A stretch of DNA of 64,000 bases. Origin: Nocardia sp. BMG51109 (GTDB taxonomy: Bacteria; Actinomycetota; Actinomycetes; Mycobacteriales; Mycobacteriaceae). The stretch is from the NCBI RefSeq assembly GCF_000526215.1, contig NZ_JAFQ01000004.1, positions 7,006,001 through 7,070,000 of the forward strand. Direction: 5' to 3'. Position 1 is the first letter of the stretch, and each line of letters begins with the position of its first letter. Below, piece by piece: positions 9,932 through 23,016 of the stretch. Both the position numbers and the translations under genes were made by a program. The notes beneath the pieces are model-generated. The model ran no database searches. It had not been told where the DNA came from and saw nothing but the letters and a program-made list of their open reading frames with translations.

Positions 9932-10442
9932 ATCCCCTCCCGGGCGTCGTATTCGGGTCCGGCCACGGCCGCACCCCACCGCACGAACTCCATCACTATC
10001 GGCCACCGTCCCGCCCCGGGAGTGAACGGCAACCCCCACACCGCGTAACGATTGCGCACCCACCGCACGGACACCCCGCGACCGGATCGAGCCTGCCCGG
10101 CACAGCCAGGGCACCTCGTTCCGCCGAATTCCTCAGCACACCCGAACCTTTGCCGTAACAGACCATTTGGTCTCCTCGGGGGTCGCCGACGGTGGCCGAT
10201 GTCGCATCTCCCGTCCTCCCTCACACCCACGTCCAGGATGACACGAAATCCGCCACCGCCCACCGGCTTTCGTCTACCGTGGCCGACTTTGGCAGGTCAC
10301 CCGCCGGACCGACCGGCGATCGCCGGATGTGGCGCAAGCCCGACCGGCCACGCGATACTCGCCGGCTACCACCCGGCCGTGCCCCGACACGACTTCGGCC
10401 GGCCCGGAAGATATCCGGACCGGCCGAGGGATGGGCTATCGA
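9932..10442. other. Gene-free gap
   Basis: No convincing coding frame, RNA or repeat is visible. It should hold the promoter of the leftward kinase at its left side, and at its right side the 3' end of the DUF4189 gene. Confidence 0.4.
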
Positions 10443-10865
10443 TCAGGCCGCCGAGTTCGCCGTGCAGGCCGACAGCGCGATGGTGGCCGGGCGGGGGACG
10501 GCGCTGCCCAGGTCCGGGAACGGAGGGGCGCTGAGCCCCAGCACATTTCGGGCCTGCTGCTCCGCCTCCACCTGGGTCGGCCCCCAGCCGACGGCCACGC
10601 GGCGGTCCACACTCTGCGCGACCGCACCGCAGCCGTCGTTGAAGTGCAGCACCACGCGGCAGTCACCGCCGCCGCAGCGATCGATGGCCGCGGCGTCGGC
10701 GCTGCCGGGGTCTTCGTAGTTCGCCGCCGACGCCACCGTTCCGGTGCTGTCGGACAGCGCGATCGCACCGTGCAGGCTCCCGTCGGCCGCGGCGGGAGCG
10801 GCAGCACCCAGCCCGGCGATCGCCGAGCCCGACAGCACGACAACGACCCTGGACAACAAGGACAT
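10443..10865 (-). CDS. Secreted DUF4189-domain protein
   Basis: A 140-residue exported protein. The N-terminus MSLLSRVVVVLSGSAIAGLG followed by AAAPAAADGS is a Sec signal peptide cleaved near residue 29. The mature part (HGAIALSDSTGTVASAANY, two cysteine pairs, then VAVGWG) matches the DUF4189 family of small secreted actinobacterial proteins, whose function is unknown. An alternative ATG ten codons upstream (MPSRIGVEPF) is possible, but the chosen start gives a more typical signal peptide. It appears monocistronic, flanked by gaps of 510 and 880 bases. Confidence 0.85.
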   Translation of the reverse strand: MSLLSRVVVVLSGSAIAGLGAAAPAAADGSLHGAIALSDSTGTVASAANYEDPGSADAAAIDRCGGGDCRVVLHFNDGCGAVAQSVDRRVAVGWGPTQVEAEQQARNVLGLSAPPFPDLGSAVPRPATIALSACTANSAA

Positions 10866-11745
10866 AAAGGGTTCCACCCCGATTCGAGAAGGCATATCTG
10901 ACGAAGGGATACTCCCCCTCGACCGCTGGACATGTCCAATCGCCACGGCGCTGTGAAGCCAATTCTCCGGGGAAGCAAGGTTCACCCTGGGGCGACAGCG
11001 GGGCCGAAACCACCCAAGCACACAGCCCACGGGCGCCGCCGGCCGAGAGCCGCTGTGCGGCAAGGGGGCCGATGTTGCCGGCATCGACGGCAACCTCCGG
11101 ATGCGGCACGGCCGACTCGGTGCTCGATCGACTCGGTGCTCAGTCGATCCGAGCGCCCGCACCTGCCGAGCCGGCACCGGCGCCTCGCCCGAACCGAAGG
11201 CGATAACGGCGGGCTCCGGTGGAGCGGGCCTCGTCGACGCGCGTGCGGTTGCCGACGCCCTCGACGACACCGCGCTCAGGCGATCGGCGCGTTCGGATCG
11301 CCCGGGACGTTTTCCCGCCGTTGCGCCCGGTCCGGCACCCGGTGGTGGAACGTCTCCGGGGCGCTCGGCTCGTTCGGTACGGTCACCCACCCGAACACAC
11401 AGTCGCACAAGGTCTTTGTGGTGTGCAGGGCGGCGGCAATGCCCACGTTCCAGCGGTTCCGGCTCAGCTCCCGAGCCGATGGCGGCGTACCGAGCACACG
11501 AACGGTGTGCGACCGGCGCGGTTCGCCCGGCCACGAAGACCCGCCGGAATCGACAGCCGCCGACGAGCCCGCCACCAGCGGGCACCGTTGCCCGGCACCG
11601 CCGGACGCGTCCACGGGCCGCCCATTCAACTCCGGCGACCAACCCGGCGCCGGTACTCTTGCGGCATTTACACGCTCGTGACGCGTATGAACCTTCCCGA
11701 CATCCGGATATCCGATTCTGACGGGACCGACGAAAGGCGGCAGCG
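10866..11745. other. Long gene-poor gap of 880 bases
   Basis: No gene could be supported. A minus-strand stretch near 11276-11500 (NVGIAAALHTTKTLCDCVFG, then WVTVPNEPSAP) reads somewhat like protein and may be the relic of a gene, but it has no recognisable family. The right end holds the promoter of the 2OG oxygenase. Confidence 0.4.
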
Positions 11746-12792
11746 GTGGAATTTCATGTGCCGGTCATCGATATCTCGCCCTATGTGGGCGGCGGTTCGG
11801 ACGCGGAGCGGAAGCGGGTGGCCCGGGAGATCGACGAAGCCGCGCGCACCGTGGGCTTTCTGCAGGTGGTCGGGCATGCCGTTGCAGCCCCGGTGACCGA
11901 TGCCTTCGCCGCTGCGCTCGACGAGTTCTTCGGCTTGGATCTCGACAGCAAGAAGCACTACCGGACGCCGCCGGAGATCAACCGCGGATACTCGCCGCCG
12001 AACAGCGAGAGCCTCAGCCTGAGCCTCGGTGTGCAGTCGGCGAACCGGATGAACGATTTCTTCGAGGCATTCAACGTCGGGGTCAGCGCGGCCGCGTACC
12101 CCGGCCTGGACCTCCCGGCCACCGACTACGCGAAAAACCTGTGGCCGCAGCAGGTTCCCGAATTCAAGGCGGCCGTGACGGCCTACTTCACCGAGGCGGC
12201 CCGGGTGGCCCGGGTGCTCACCACGATCTTCGCCGACGCCCTCGAGTTGCCGCCCGGCTATTTCGACCGGTTCACCGACCACTCCCTGGACGTGCTGCGG
12301 ATGAACAACTACTCGCTGCCGGCGGGCACGGCGGCCGCACTCGACGACGAACTCACCGGCATGAGCGAACACACCGACTACGGGATCGTGACCGTGCTGT
12401 GGGCCGATCAGGCGCCCGGACTGCAAGTGCTCGGCGCCGACAACCGCTGGCACGACGTGCGGCCCGCCGAGGGAGCGCTGCTGGTGAATCTGGGCGATCT
12501 GATGGCGCGCTGGACGAACGAGCGGTGGCTGTCCACGCTGCATCGCGTGATGCCGCCGGTGGTGAACGGCACCGTCGAAAGGCGGCGCAGCGCGGCGTAT
12601 TTCCACGATGGCAACATCGATGCGGTGATCGAGACGCTGCCGTCGTGCGTCGGCGAGGGCAGCCGGTACGCACCGACGACGGTCGCCGACCACATTCGCG
12701 CCAAGCTCGCGGGTTCGCGTGCGCTGCAACCGAATGCGAACGCCGCCCGGGAGGCGGACCGGGTCCTGGCCGCGGCGCGCACCGAACAATGA
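11746..12792 (+). CDS. 2-oxoglutarate/Fe(II)-dependent oxygenase, isopenicillin-N-synthase family
   Basis: A 348-residue cytosolic dioxygenase. The N-terminal DIOX_N region begins VPVIDISPYVGGG. The jelly-roll core has the iron triad His and Asp in SEHTDYG and His in STLHRV, with Arg/Ser of RRRSAAYF binding 2-oxoglutarate. Family members hydroxylate, desaturate or cyclise small molecules; relatives include the gibberellin oxidases and the ethylene-forming enzyme. The substrate is unknown, and no biosynthetic partner is adjacent. The GTG start follows AAAGGCGG. The stop codon lies inside a 17-base tandem duplication. Confidence 0.9.
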   Translation: MEFHVPVIDISPYVGGGSDAERKRVAREIDEAARTVGFLQVVGHAVAAPVTDAFAAALDEFFGLDLDSKKHYRTPPEINRGYSPPNSESLSLSLGVQSANRMNDFFEAFNVGVSAAAYPGLDLPATDYAKNLWPQQVPEFKAAVTAYFTEAARVARVLTTIFADALELPPGYFDRFTDHSLDVLRMNNYSLPAGTAAALDDELTGMSEHTDYGIVTVLWADQAPGLQVLGADNRWHDVRPAEGALLVNLGDLMARWTNERWLSTLHRVMPPVVNGTVERRRSAAYFHDGNIDAVIETLPSCVGEGSRYAPTTVADHIRAKLAGSRALQPNANAAREADRVLAAARTEQ

Positions 12793-12820
12793 CCACCGCC
12801 CGACAATGACCACCGCCCAC
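12787..12820. repeat. 17-bp tandem duplication across the oxygenase stop codon
   Basis: Two copies of a 17-base unit, CAATGACCACCGCCCGA and CAATGACCACCGCCCAC, start at 12787 and 12804. The first contains the last sense codon and TGA stop of the 2OG oxygenase gene. Confidence 0.9.
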
Positions 12821-12877
12821 GCCCGGCGATGGGCTCGCGCCGCCCGGCTGGTACTGCCATGTCACGCGTCACCGCTT

Positions 12878-12957
12878 CCGTCGTCCCGGCGTGCTTGTGG
12901 CCGGGACCCATCGCCGGGATCTCCGTCATTCCGGCCAAGAGCACGCCGGAATGACGG
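12878..12957. repeat. 80-bp imperfect palindromic repeat between convergent genes
   Basis: The left arm beginning CCGTCGTCCCGGCGTGCTT and the right arm read as its reverse complement, CCGTCATTCCGGCGTGCTC, pair over about 25 bases with mismatches. Internal copies of the CCGGGA/TCCGG and CCGTCATTCCGG words lie in the middle. It sits between convergent genes and could act as a bidirectional terminator. Its arms look like a dispersed REP- or MITE-like unit. Confidence 0.65.
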
Positions 12958-13066
12958 AGGTGACATTGCGGTACCAGGACGAGCGGGCAGCTCGGCTACG
13001 GCGACCAGACGAGTGGGCTCACCGATCCGCCGGTGAACCGGAACGATCATCGGTGGCCGCCTGCGC

Positions 13067-13094
13067 GCCGATCACCAAGGGCCGATCACCAAGG
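13067..13094. repeat. 14-bp tandem duplication across a stop codon
   Basis: Two perfect copies of GCCGATCACCAAGG (13067-13080 and 13081-13094) and a partial third (GCCGAT). The second copy holds the TGA stop of the leftward membrane-protein gene at 13086-13088, so its last codons and stop are duplicated downstream. Confidence 0.9.
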
Positions 13095-13448
13095 GCCGAT
13101 GAGGAATTCGAGCGTGGCGAGGACAACCGCGGCGACCGCAGCGACACCGAAGGCCGACACGGTGGTCAGCCCCGCCGCCCGCGTCGAACACGGCGCGACG
13201 GCCCGCTGAATCAGCCACCCGCCGACCGCTCCCCCGGCGGCCAGCACGATCACCCCGCCCAGGACCAGATAGAACACGCTCGCCAACGCCGCATCACCGG
13301 CCCCCGACCAGCCACGGGCATAGTCGGCAAAAGGAACCGGGAAGCGATAGATCCCCGCCACGAGCGCCGCCGCGAGGGGCGCGGCCAGCACGGCGGCGAG
13401 CGCACCCCACAGCGGCACAACCCAGCGGGCGTGCCCCGGCTCGCTCAT
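13086..13448 (-). CDS. Small integral membrane protein, function unknown
   Basis: A 120-residue hydrophobic protein with three likely transmembrane helices, around VVPLWGALAAVLAAPLAAAL, VFYLVLGGVIVLAAGGAVGG and FGVAAVAAVVLATLEFLIG. No family is recognised. The ATG at 13448 (MSEPGHARW) is preferred over a longer frame whose extra 31 residues are low-complexity. It is the last gene of the leftward suf strand, 70 bases after sufT, and may be cotranscribed. Confidence 0.7.
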   Translation of the reverse strand: MSEPGHARWVVPLWGALAAVLAAPLAAALVAGIYRFPVPFADYARGWSGAGDAALASVFYLVLGGVIVLAAGGAVGGWLIQRAVAPCSTRAAGLTTVSAFGVAAVAAVVLATLEFLIGPW

Positions 13449-13518
13449 CGGCCGATGCCGGTGGCCCGACGGCGGACGACATCCGCCGTCGGGCGCACGC
13501 GCCGACTCACCCGGCGAA

Positions 13519-13902
13519 CTAGACCGTGAACCCGAGGGCACGCAACTGCTCGCGACCGTCCTCGGTGATCTTGTCCGGGCCCCACGGCGGCACCCAGACC
13601 CAGTTGATCTTCAAATCCTCGACCAAACCGCTGCGAACCAGGGCGTTGCGGGACTGGTCCTCGATCACGTCGGTCAGCGGGCAAGCCGCCGACGTCAACG
13701 TCATGTCGAGTACGGCGACCTCGTTCTCCAGCCGCATGTCGTAGACGAGGCCGAGATCGACCACGTTGATGCCCAGCTCCGGATCGACGACGTCACGCAT
13801 CGCCTCTTCGAGGTTCTCGAGCTGCTCCAGCTCCTCGGCGGACGGCTGCCGCTCGTCGGTAGGTGCGGACGGCTGCCGCTCGTCGGTAGGTGTCTCACTC
13901 AT
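13519..13902 (-). CDS. sufT: SufT-like MIP18/DUF59 iron-sulfur assembly protein
   Basis: A 127-residue DUF59/MIP18-family protein that helps mature iron-sulfur proteins. The core runs from DVVDPELGINVVDLGLVYD through LTSAACPLTDVIEDQ to WVPPWGPDKITEDGREQLRA; the conserved Cys in SAACPL is the probable cluster or metal ligand. The ATG at 13902 follows GGGGGAG, whereas an ATG at 13917 lacks such a site. It overlaps the end of sufU by eight bases, indicating coupling as last core gene of the suf operon. The N-terminus carries a perfect 27-base tandem duplication encoding PTDERQPSA twice. Confidence 0.92.
   Translation of the reverse strand: MSETPTDERQPSAPTDERQPSAEELEQLENLEEAMRDVVDPELGINVVDLGLVYDMRLENEVAVLDMTLTSAACPLTDVIEDQSRNALVRSGLVEDLKINWVWVPPWGPDKITEDGREQLRALGFTV
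13838..13891. repeat. 27-bp in-frame tandem duplication in sufT
   Basis: Two identical 27-base units (13838-13864 and 13865-13891) encode the nine residues PTDERQPSA twice near the SufT N-terminus, before the conserved domain. Confidence 0.95.
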
Positions 13903-14386
13903 GCGCTGCTCCCCCATTCGTGGAAAGTCGGCTGCCCGTTGCGCGCTCGGTCTGTCCTGTCTGCGCCGAGGTTATCCGAACCACGGCGTCCTTGAACGCC
14001 ATCCAGCCCAGCAGCGCGCACTTCACCCGCGCCGGATATTTGGCGACACCGGCCAGGGCGACGCCGTCGCCGAGCACCTCCTCGTCGCCCTCGACGGTAC
14101 CGCGGCTGGAGATCATCTCGTTGTAGGAGTCGACGATCTTCATCGCCTGCTGCACCGGCAGGCCGATCACCTGGTCGGTCAGGATCGAGGTGGCGGCCTG
14201 GCTGATCGAACAGCCCTGGCCGTCGTAGGAAACGTCCGCCACGTCGCCGTTCTCGTCGATGTGGACGCGCAGGGTCACCTCGTCACCGCAGGTCGGGTTC
14301 ACGTGGTGCACCTCGGCACCGAACGGCTCCCGCAGCCCGCGATGATGCGGATGCTTGTAGTGGTCCAGGATCACTTCCTGGTACAT

Positions 14387-14401
<15 letters not shown>
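13895..14401 (-). CDS. sufU: SUF scaffold / sulfur-transfer protein SufU
   Basis: A 168-residue IscU/NifU-fold protein of the SufU type. It accepts sulfur from SufS with zinc bound at its cysteine site. The zinc/cluster cysteines are visible in NPTCGDEV, GQGCSISQAA and RVKCALLGW. The ATG at 14401 (MRMEQMYQEV) is taken; a second in-frame ATG two codons on is equally possible. Just upstream a near-copy of the same start region gives a mini-ORF, so ribosome entry here may be unusual. It lies between sufS and sufT in one operon. Confidence 0.93.
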
Positions 14402-16551
<2,150 letters not shown>

Positions 16552-16588
16552 TCAGCGTCCTTCGTGGGGTATGGAGTGGGCTGCGGGC

Positions 16589-17823
16589 TCACGAGCCGAT
16601 GGCGGCGAGCTCGGCCTCGACGGCCGACTCGAGCCGCTCCCGGACCTCGGGAACCGCGATCTTCTGGATGATCTCGTGGAAGAATCCGCGCACCACGAGG
16701 CGGCGGGCGGCCTCCTCGGGGATGCCGCGGGCGCGCAGGTAGAACAGCTGCTCGTCGTCGAACCGGCCGGTCGCCGAGGCGTGGCCCGCGCCGACGATCT
16801 CGCCGGTCTCGATCTCCAGGTTCGGCACCGAGTCGGCGCGGGCGCCGTCGGTGAGCACCAGGTTGCGGTTCACCTCGAAGGTGTCGGTGCCCTCGGCCGC
16901 CGCGCGGATCAGCACGTCGCCCACCCACACGGTGCGGGCGTCGCCCTTCGCCGAGTGCGGATCGCCTTGCAGCGCACCCTTGTACAGCACGTTCGACTTG
17001 CAGTTCGGCACCGCGTGGTCGACCAGCAGCCGCTGCTCGAAGTGCTGGCCGTCGTCGGCGAAGTACAGGCCGAGCAGTTCGGCGTCGCCGCCGGGGCCGG
17101 CGTAGCGCACGGTGGCGGTCAGGCGGACCAGATCGCCGCCCAGGGTGACGTCGGTGTGGCGCAGGGTGGCGTCGCGACCCAGTTTCGCGTGGTGCGCGGT
17201 GGCGTGCACGGCGTCGTCGGCCCAGTCCTGGACCGCGACGACCGTCAGCTTGGCGCTGTCGCCGAGCACGAATTCCACGTTCTCCGCATAGGTTCCGCTG
17301 CCGCGCTGGTCGATCACCACGCTGGCGACGGCGAAATCGCCGAGCCGGATCTGCAGATGGCCGTAGGCGGTCCGGCCCTCCCCCGGCCCGGTGACGGTGA
17401 CGGTGATCGGCTCGGCCACTTCGGTTTCCGAGCCGATCGTCACGATCGTCGCCTGCTCGAAACCCGAGTACGCCTGCGCGGCAACCCGATCCGCGGGTAC
17501 GCCGCCCTCGCCGAGGCGAGCGTCGGTGCGGTCCACCGTCTCCACGGAGGCCCCGCCGGCGGCACCGTCGGCCACCGTGACCTCGACGGTGGCCGCGCCG
17601 TCGCGCACCGCGGTGCCGTTGTGCAGGCCGCGCAGCCGGCGCAGCGGGGTGAACCGCCATGCCTCGTCCTTGGCCGAGGGCACCTCGAAGGCGTCCACGT
17701 CGAAGGACGCGAACACCTCGCCCTTGTTCAGCGCCGGCGCCTTCGCCTCCGCGGCGGCGGCGACATTCGGCTCCGCGGTGGCGTCCGGCTCCGCCGCGGG
17801 GGTGGCGACATTCTCGACCGGCA

Positions 17824-17824
<1 letters not shown>
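16589..17824 (-). CDS. sufD: Fe-S cluster assembly protein SufD
   Basis: A 411-residue SufD, the beta-helix partner of SufB in the SufBC2D scaffold. Family features include KDEAWRFTPLRRL near the N-terminus, VVIDQRGSGTYAENVEFVLG in the beta-helix, and the C-terminal block GEIVGAGHASATGRFDDEQL followed by LYLRARGI-type sequence. The ATG at 17824 shares its A with the sufB stop (TGATG). The first 40 residues are alanine-rich and low-complexity. Confidence 0.95.
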
Positions 17825-19280
<1,456 letters not shown>

Positions 19281-19284
<4 letters not shown>

Positions 19285-20111
19285 TCGCCACTCCTTTCGG
19301 AGTCGTTCGTGTGCGCCGTTGCGGGCTGTGCAACGGTCATCGGAGCGTCTGTCGTGTCGGGGTCTGGTGTGTCGGCGTCGTTCGTGCCGGCCGCCTGGGG
19401 CAGGACGAACAGCGGTACGTGGGTGGTGCAGGCGCAGTCGCCGTTGGCGATCGTGGCCAGCCGCTGCACGTGCGTGCCCAGCAGCTCACGGAATGCCTCC
19501 AGTTCGGCGGCGCACAGCTCGGGGAACTCCTCGGCCACGTGCGACACCGGGCAGTGGTGCTGACAGATCTGCACGCCCGCCCCGACCTTGCGGGTGGACG
19601 CCGCGAAACCGGCCTCGGTGAACGCCTCCGCGATCTCCTCGGCCTTGGCGGACGTCGTCTCGGGCGTGTGCCGGGCGAGCTTGTCGATCCCGGCGACGAT
19701 CGTGCCGACCCGGCTGCGGGCGAAATCGGCGATCGCCGACTCGCCGCCGATCTCTCGCAGCCGGCGCATGGCCGCACCGGCGAGATCGTCGTAGGCGTGG
19801 CCCAGCCGGCCCCGGCCCGCCGCGGTGAGCTGGTACTGCTTGGCCGGACGGCCGCGGCCCTGCTGCTGCCACGGCGCCGAGCGCATCGCCCGGGCCTCGC
19901 CGGCTTCGATCAGCGCGTCCAGGTGCCGCCGCACCCCGGCCGGGCTCAGGCCCAGCCGCTTACCGATCGCCGTCGCCGTGATCGGGCCCTGCTCGAGCAG
20001 CAGCCGCACGACCTCGTCCCGGGTGTGTCCCTCCGCGGTGGGCACGGCAGATTTCCGGGCGCCCTTCCGGCGCCCGGTGCTCACGTCCGTCCGCAAACCC
20101 ACGGTTTTCAC
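19281..20111 (-). CDS. sufR: SUF operon repressor SufR, iron-sulfur helix-turn-helix regulator
   Basis: A winged helix-turn-helix regulator heading the suf operon. The DNA-binding part is [20 protein letters not shown] near the N-terminus. The C-terminal half has candidate 4Fe-4S cysteines in [18 protein letters not shown] and GDCACTT. In SufR proteins the cluster-bound form represses suf. The start is uncertain: GTG at 20111 (VKTVGLRTD) is used here and GTG at 20084 is the alternative; both lack a clear ribosome site. A palindrome at 20109-20123 overlaps the proposed start. Confidence 0.9.
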
Positions 20112-20123
20112 AACATCAGTGTG
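20109..20123. promoter_or_regulatory. Imperfect palindrome at the sufR promoter, candidate SufR operator
   Basis: CACAACATCAGTGTG has CACA/TGTG arms. On the minus strand it lies about 20 bases downstream of a -10-like TAGAAT (near 20147-20152), so a bound regulator would block sufR transcription. Autoregulation by SufR is established for the family; this exact site is inference. Confidence 0.4.
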
Positions 20124-20258
20124 ACGGAATTCCTTCCCGCATTCTAGTAAGGGTGCCCTGACCCAGCGCCCCGTTCGGAGGCGCCACCGGGTCCGCACCG
20201 GCCGCGGATCCATCCCGATCGCGGTTCCGCGGGCCCGTTCGAACTAGGCTCTTGGTCC

Positions 20259-21953
20259 GTGGTGGCATTGCGGGGCGCGCGGCGGCGGATCATCGACCTG
20301 GGGCGTCGGGCCTTGGGCCTGGACGTCCGGCCCGCCGATCACACCATCGCCGCCCTGCACAGCAACGAGAACGAGGTCCCGGGCCTGAACGCCCGGGAGA
20401 TGGCGCAATTCACACGGATTCGCTTCCTGGGCGCGACCGGTTCGGTGCTGATGGCGATCAGCGGGCTCGGCGTGGCCGCCCAGCCCGTGCTGGGAAATCC
20501 GGTGTCGGGGGTGCGCCTGTTCGGCGGCTTCGCGCGCTGGCAGACCTCGAGCCTCGCGCTCAACATGCTCGGCATCGTGCTGCTGGTGATGGCCTGGCTG
20601 CTGCTCGGCCGGTTCTCCGTCGGCGGGCTCGGTGGCGCGCCCGCGCACCGGATCACCCGCTCGCAGCTGGATCGCACGCTGCTGCTGTGGGTCGTTCCGC
20701 TGTCCATCACGCCGCCGATGTTCAGCACCGACGTGTATTCCTATCTGGCGCAGAGCGAGATCGCCGCGCGCGGTATGGATCCCTACGTGGTCGGCCCCGG
20801 GCCCGGGCTCGGCCTGGACGACATCCTCACCCGGAACGTGCCGACCATCTGGTTGCAGACACCGGCGCCGTACGGGCCGCTGTTCCTGTGGGTCGGGCGC
20901 GCGATGGCGCATCTGACCGCCGACAACGTCATCGTCGGGGTGTGGCTGCACCGGCTGCTCGCGGTGGCCGGTGTCGCCCTGATCGTGTGGGCGCTGCCCC
21001 GGCTGTCGCGGCGCTGCGGGGTCGCACCGGTCGGCGCGCTCTGGCTCGGCGCCGCCAATCCCCTGGTGCTGCTGCACCTGATCAGCGGCGTGCACAACGA
21101 CGCGCTGATGCTCGGGCTGATGCTGGCCGGCATGGAGTTCTGCCTGCGGGCCATCGAGAGCAGCCGCCCCCTCGACCGGCGCGCGTGGGCGCTGCTGGTC
21201 TTCGGCGCCGTCGTCATCGTGTTGTCCTCGTCGATCAAGTTCACCTCGATCATCGCCCTCGGGTTCGTCGGCATGGCCCTGGCCCGGCGCCTGGGTGTCG
21301 GCCTGCGGCCGCTGATCGGCTCCGCGCTGCTGCTGGGGGTGATCGCGATCGGCACGACGCTGTTCGTCAGCTGGGCCAGCGGGCTCGGCTTCGGCTGGAC
21401 CCACACCCTGAACACCGCCAGCGCGGTGCGCAGCTGGATGTCGCTGCCCACCGCGATCGGCATCATCACCGGATTCGGCGGGGTGCTGCTGGGTTTGGGC
21501 GATCACACCACCGCGCTGCTGAGCATCACCCGGCCGATCGCCGGCGCCGTCGCGGCGTTCATCACGTTGCGCATGCTGATCGCCACCTGGACCGGGCGCC
21601 TGCATCCCGTTGGCGCGCTGGGTGTTTCGCTCGCGGCGATCGTGCTGCTGTTCCCGGTCGTGCAGGCCTGGTATCTGCTGTGGGCGCTGGTGCCGCTGGC
21701 CGCCTGGGCCACCCAGCCCGCGTTCCGCGTTCCGGCCGTGGTGCTCTCGGCGGCGGTCAGCCTGATGCAGATGCCGCGCGGCGGCGACTACGGCGTCTTC
21801 CAGATCATCGAGGCCGCCGTCGCCGTCGTCGTCGTGGGCGTCGGGTTCATCGCGCTCACGCGCAACCTGCTGCCGTGGCGGGCACAGCATCCCGACGCCG
21901 CCGCGCCGATGGCGCCCGCGGCGGTTCCGCAATCCGTGGGCGGATCGGGCTGA
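20259..21953 (+). CDS. mptB: Alpha-(1->6)-mannopyranosyltransferase MptB-like, membrane GT-C enzyme
   Basis: A 564-residue polytopic membrane protein with about 13 hydrophobic segments, matching the MptA/MptB family that builds the alpha-1,6-mannan core of lipomannan from polyprenyl-phosphomannose. The GT-C acidic site is in the first extracellular loop (MFSTDVYSYLAQ), followed by the MDPYVVGPG and TPAPYGPLFLW segments typical of the family. Its place directly divergent from sufR matches M. tuberculosis Rv1459c. GTG at 20259 lies nine bases after TAGGCT, suggesting leaderless translation. Confidence 0.93.
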   Translation: MVALRGARRRIIDLGRRALGLDVRPADHTIAALHSNENEVPGLNAREMAQFTRIRFLGATGSVLMAISGLGVAAQPVLGNPVSGVRLFGGFARWQTSSLALNMLGIVLLVMAWLLLGRFSVGGLGGAPAHRITRSQLDRTLLLWVVPLSITPPMFSTDVYSYLAQSEIAARGMDPYVVGPGPGLGLDDILTRNVPTIWLQTPAPYGPLFLWVGRAMAHLTADNVIVGVWLHRLLAVAGVALIVWALPRLSRRCGVAPVGALWLGAANPLVLLHLISGVHNDALMLGLMLAGMEFCLRAIESSRPLDRRAWALLVFGAVVIVLSSSIKFTSIIALGFVGMALARRLGVGLRPLIGSALLLGVIAIGTTLFVSWASGLGFGWTHTLNTASAVRSWMSLPTAIGIITGFGGVLLGLGDHTTALLSITRPIAGAVAAFITLRMLIATWTGRLHPVGALGVSLAAIVLLFPVVQAWYLLWALVPLAAWATQPAFRVPAVVLSAAVSLMQMPRGGDYGVFQIIEAAVAVVVVGVGFIALTRNLLPWRAQHPDAAAPMAPAAVPQSVGGSG

Positions 21954-22016
21954 TCCGGCCGTGACCACCAGGGTGTTGTCCGGGTCACAGCGACCCTCGG
22001 CATACGGTGTGTGTTC

Positions 22017-22949
22017 GTGACCGCTGCCTCGCAACCGGCCGTCCGCGTCGACGGCGCCGTGAAACGCTTCGGTGAAGTCACGGCGGTCGACGGGATCCGT
22101 TTCGATGTGCGGCCCGCCGAGGTGCTGGCGCTGCTCGGGCCCAACGGCGCCGGTAAGACCACCACCGTCGAGATGTGCGAGGGGTTCCTCGCGCCGGACG
22201 CGGGCTCGGTGCGGGTGCTGGGCCTGGACCCGATCGCCGATTCGCACCGGCTGCGTCCCCGCATCGGGGTGATGTTGCAGGGGGGCGGCGCCTATCCGGG
22301 GTCGCGGGCCGGTGAGATGCTCGACCTCGTCGCCGCCTATTCGGCCGATCCGCTGGATCCGGCGTGGCTGCTGCGCACGCTCGGCCTGCAGGACGCGCGG
22401 CGCACCCCGTACCGGCGGCTGTCCGGCGGCCAGCAGCAGCGGCTGGCCCTGGCCTGCGCGCTGGTCGGGCGCCCGGAGATGGTGTTCCTCGACGAGCCGA
22501 CCGCCGGGATGGACGCCCAGGCCAGGCATCTGGTGTGGGAGCTGATCGACGCGCTGCGCCGCGACGGGGTCGGCATCCTGCTCACCACGCACATGATGGA
22601 CGAGGCCGAACAGCTCGCCGACCGGCTGGTCATCATCGATCACGGCCGGATCGTGGCCGCCGGCACGCCGGCCGAGGTCACCTCCACCGGCGCGGAGGGG
22701 CAGCTGCGCTTCACGGCGCCGCCGAAGCTCCAGCTCGAACTGCTGAGAACGGCGCTGCCGGAAGGGTTCTCGCCGTGCGAGACCGCGCCGGGCGCCTATC
22801 TGCTGGAGGGCGACATCACGCCGCAGGTGCTGGCCACGGTGACGGCGTGGTGCGCGCGGATCGACGTGCTGCCCACCGATATCCGGATCGACCAGCGCCG
22901 GCTCGAGGATGTCTTCCTCGAGCTGACCGGACGGGAGCTGCGCGGATGA
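22017..22949 (+). CDS. ABC transporter ATP-binding protein
   Basis: A 310-residue nucleotide-binding protein of a DrrA/CcmA-type exporter. It has Walker A GPNGAGKTT, signature LSGGQQQRLAL, Walker B MVFLDEPTAGMD and the H-loop TTHMMDEAEQL. It pairs with the permease downstream, matching the Rv1458c-Rv1457c pair beside mptB, so it may export a cell-envelope compound; the substrate is unproven. GTG at 22017 is chosen because TACGGT (22003-22008) sits eight bases before it; GTG at 22011 is in frame. Confidence 0.92.
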   Translation: MTAASQPAVRVDGAVKRFGEVTAVDGIRFDVRPAEVLALLGPNGAGKTTTVEMCEGFLAPDAGSVRVLGLDPIADSHRLRPRIGVMLQGGGAYPGSRAGEMLDLVAAYSADPLDPAWLLRTLGLQDARRTPYRRLSGGQQQRLALACALVGRPEMVFLDEPTAGMDAQARHLVWELIDALRRDGVGILLTTHMMDEAEQLADRLVIIDHGRIVAAGTPAEVTSTGAEGQLRFTAPPKLQLELLRTALPEGFSPCETAPGAYLLEGDITPQVLATVTAWCARIDVLPTDIRIDQRRLEDVFLELTGRELRG

Positions 22950-23016
22950 GCTGTTCGCCGATCCGGCGGAGGGTGCGGCCCGCACCGGCCGGCCGCCGAA
23001 CGAACGGAGATCCGTC

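Noticed and set aside
11276..11629. Minus-strand 117-codon ORF
   Set aside because: Part of it reads like protein, but there is no start context, no family and no supporting neighbour, so it is noted only as a possible relic.
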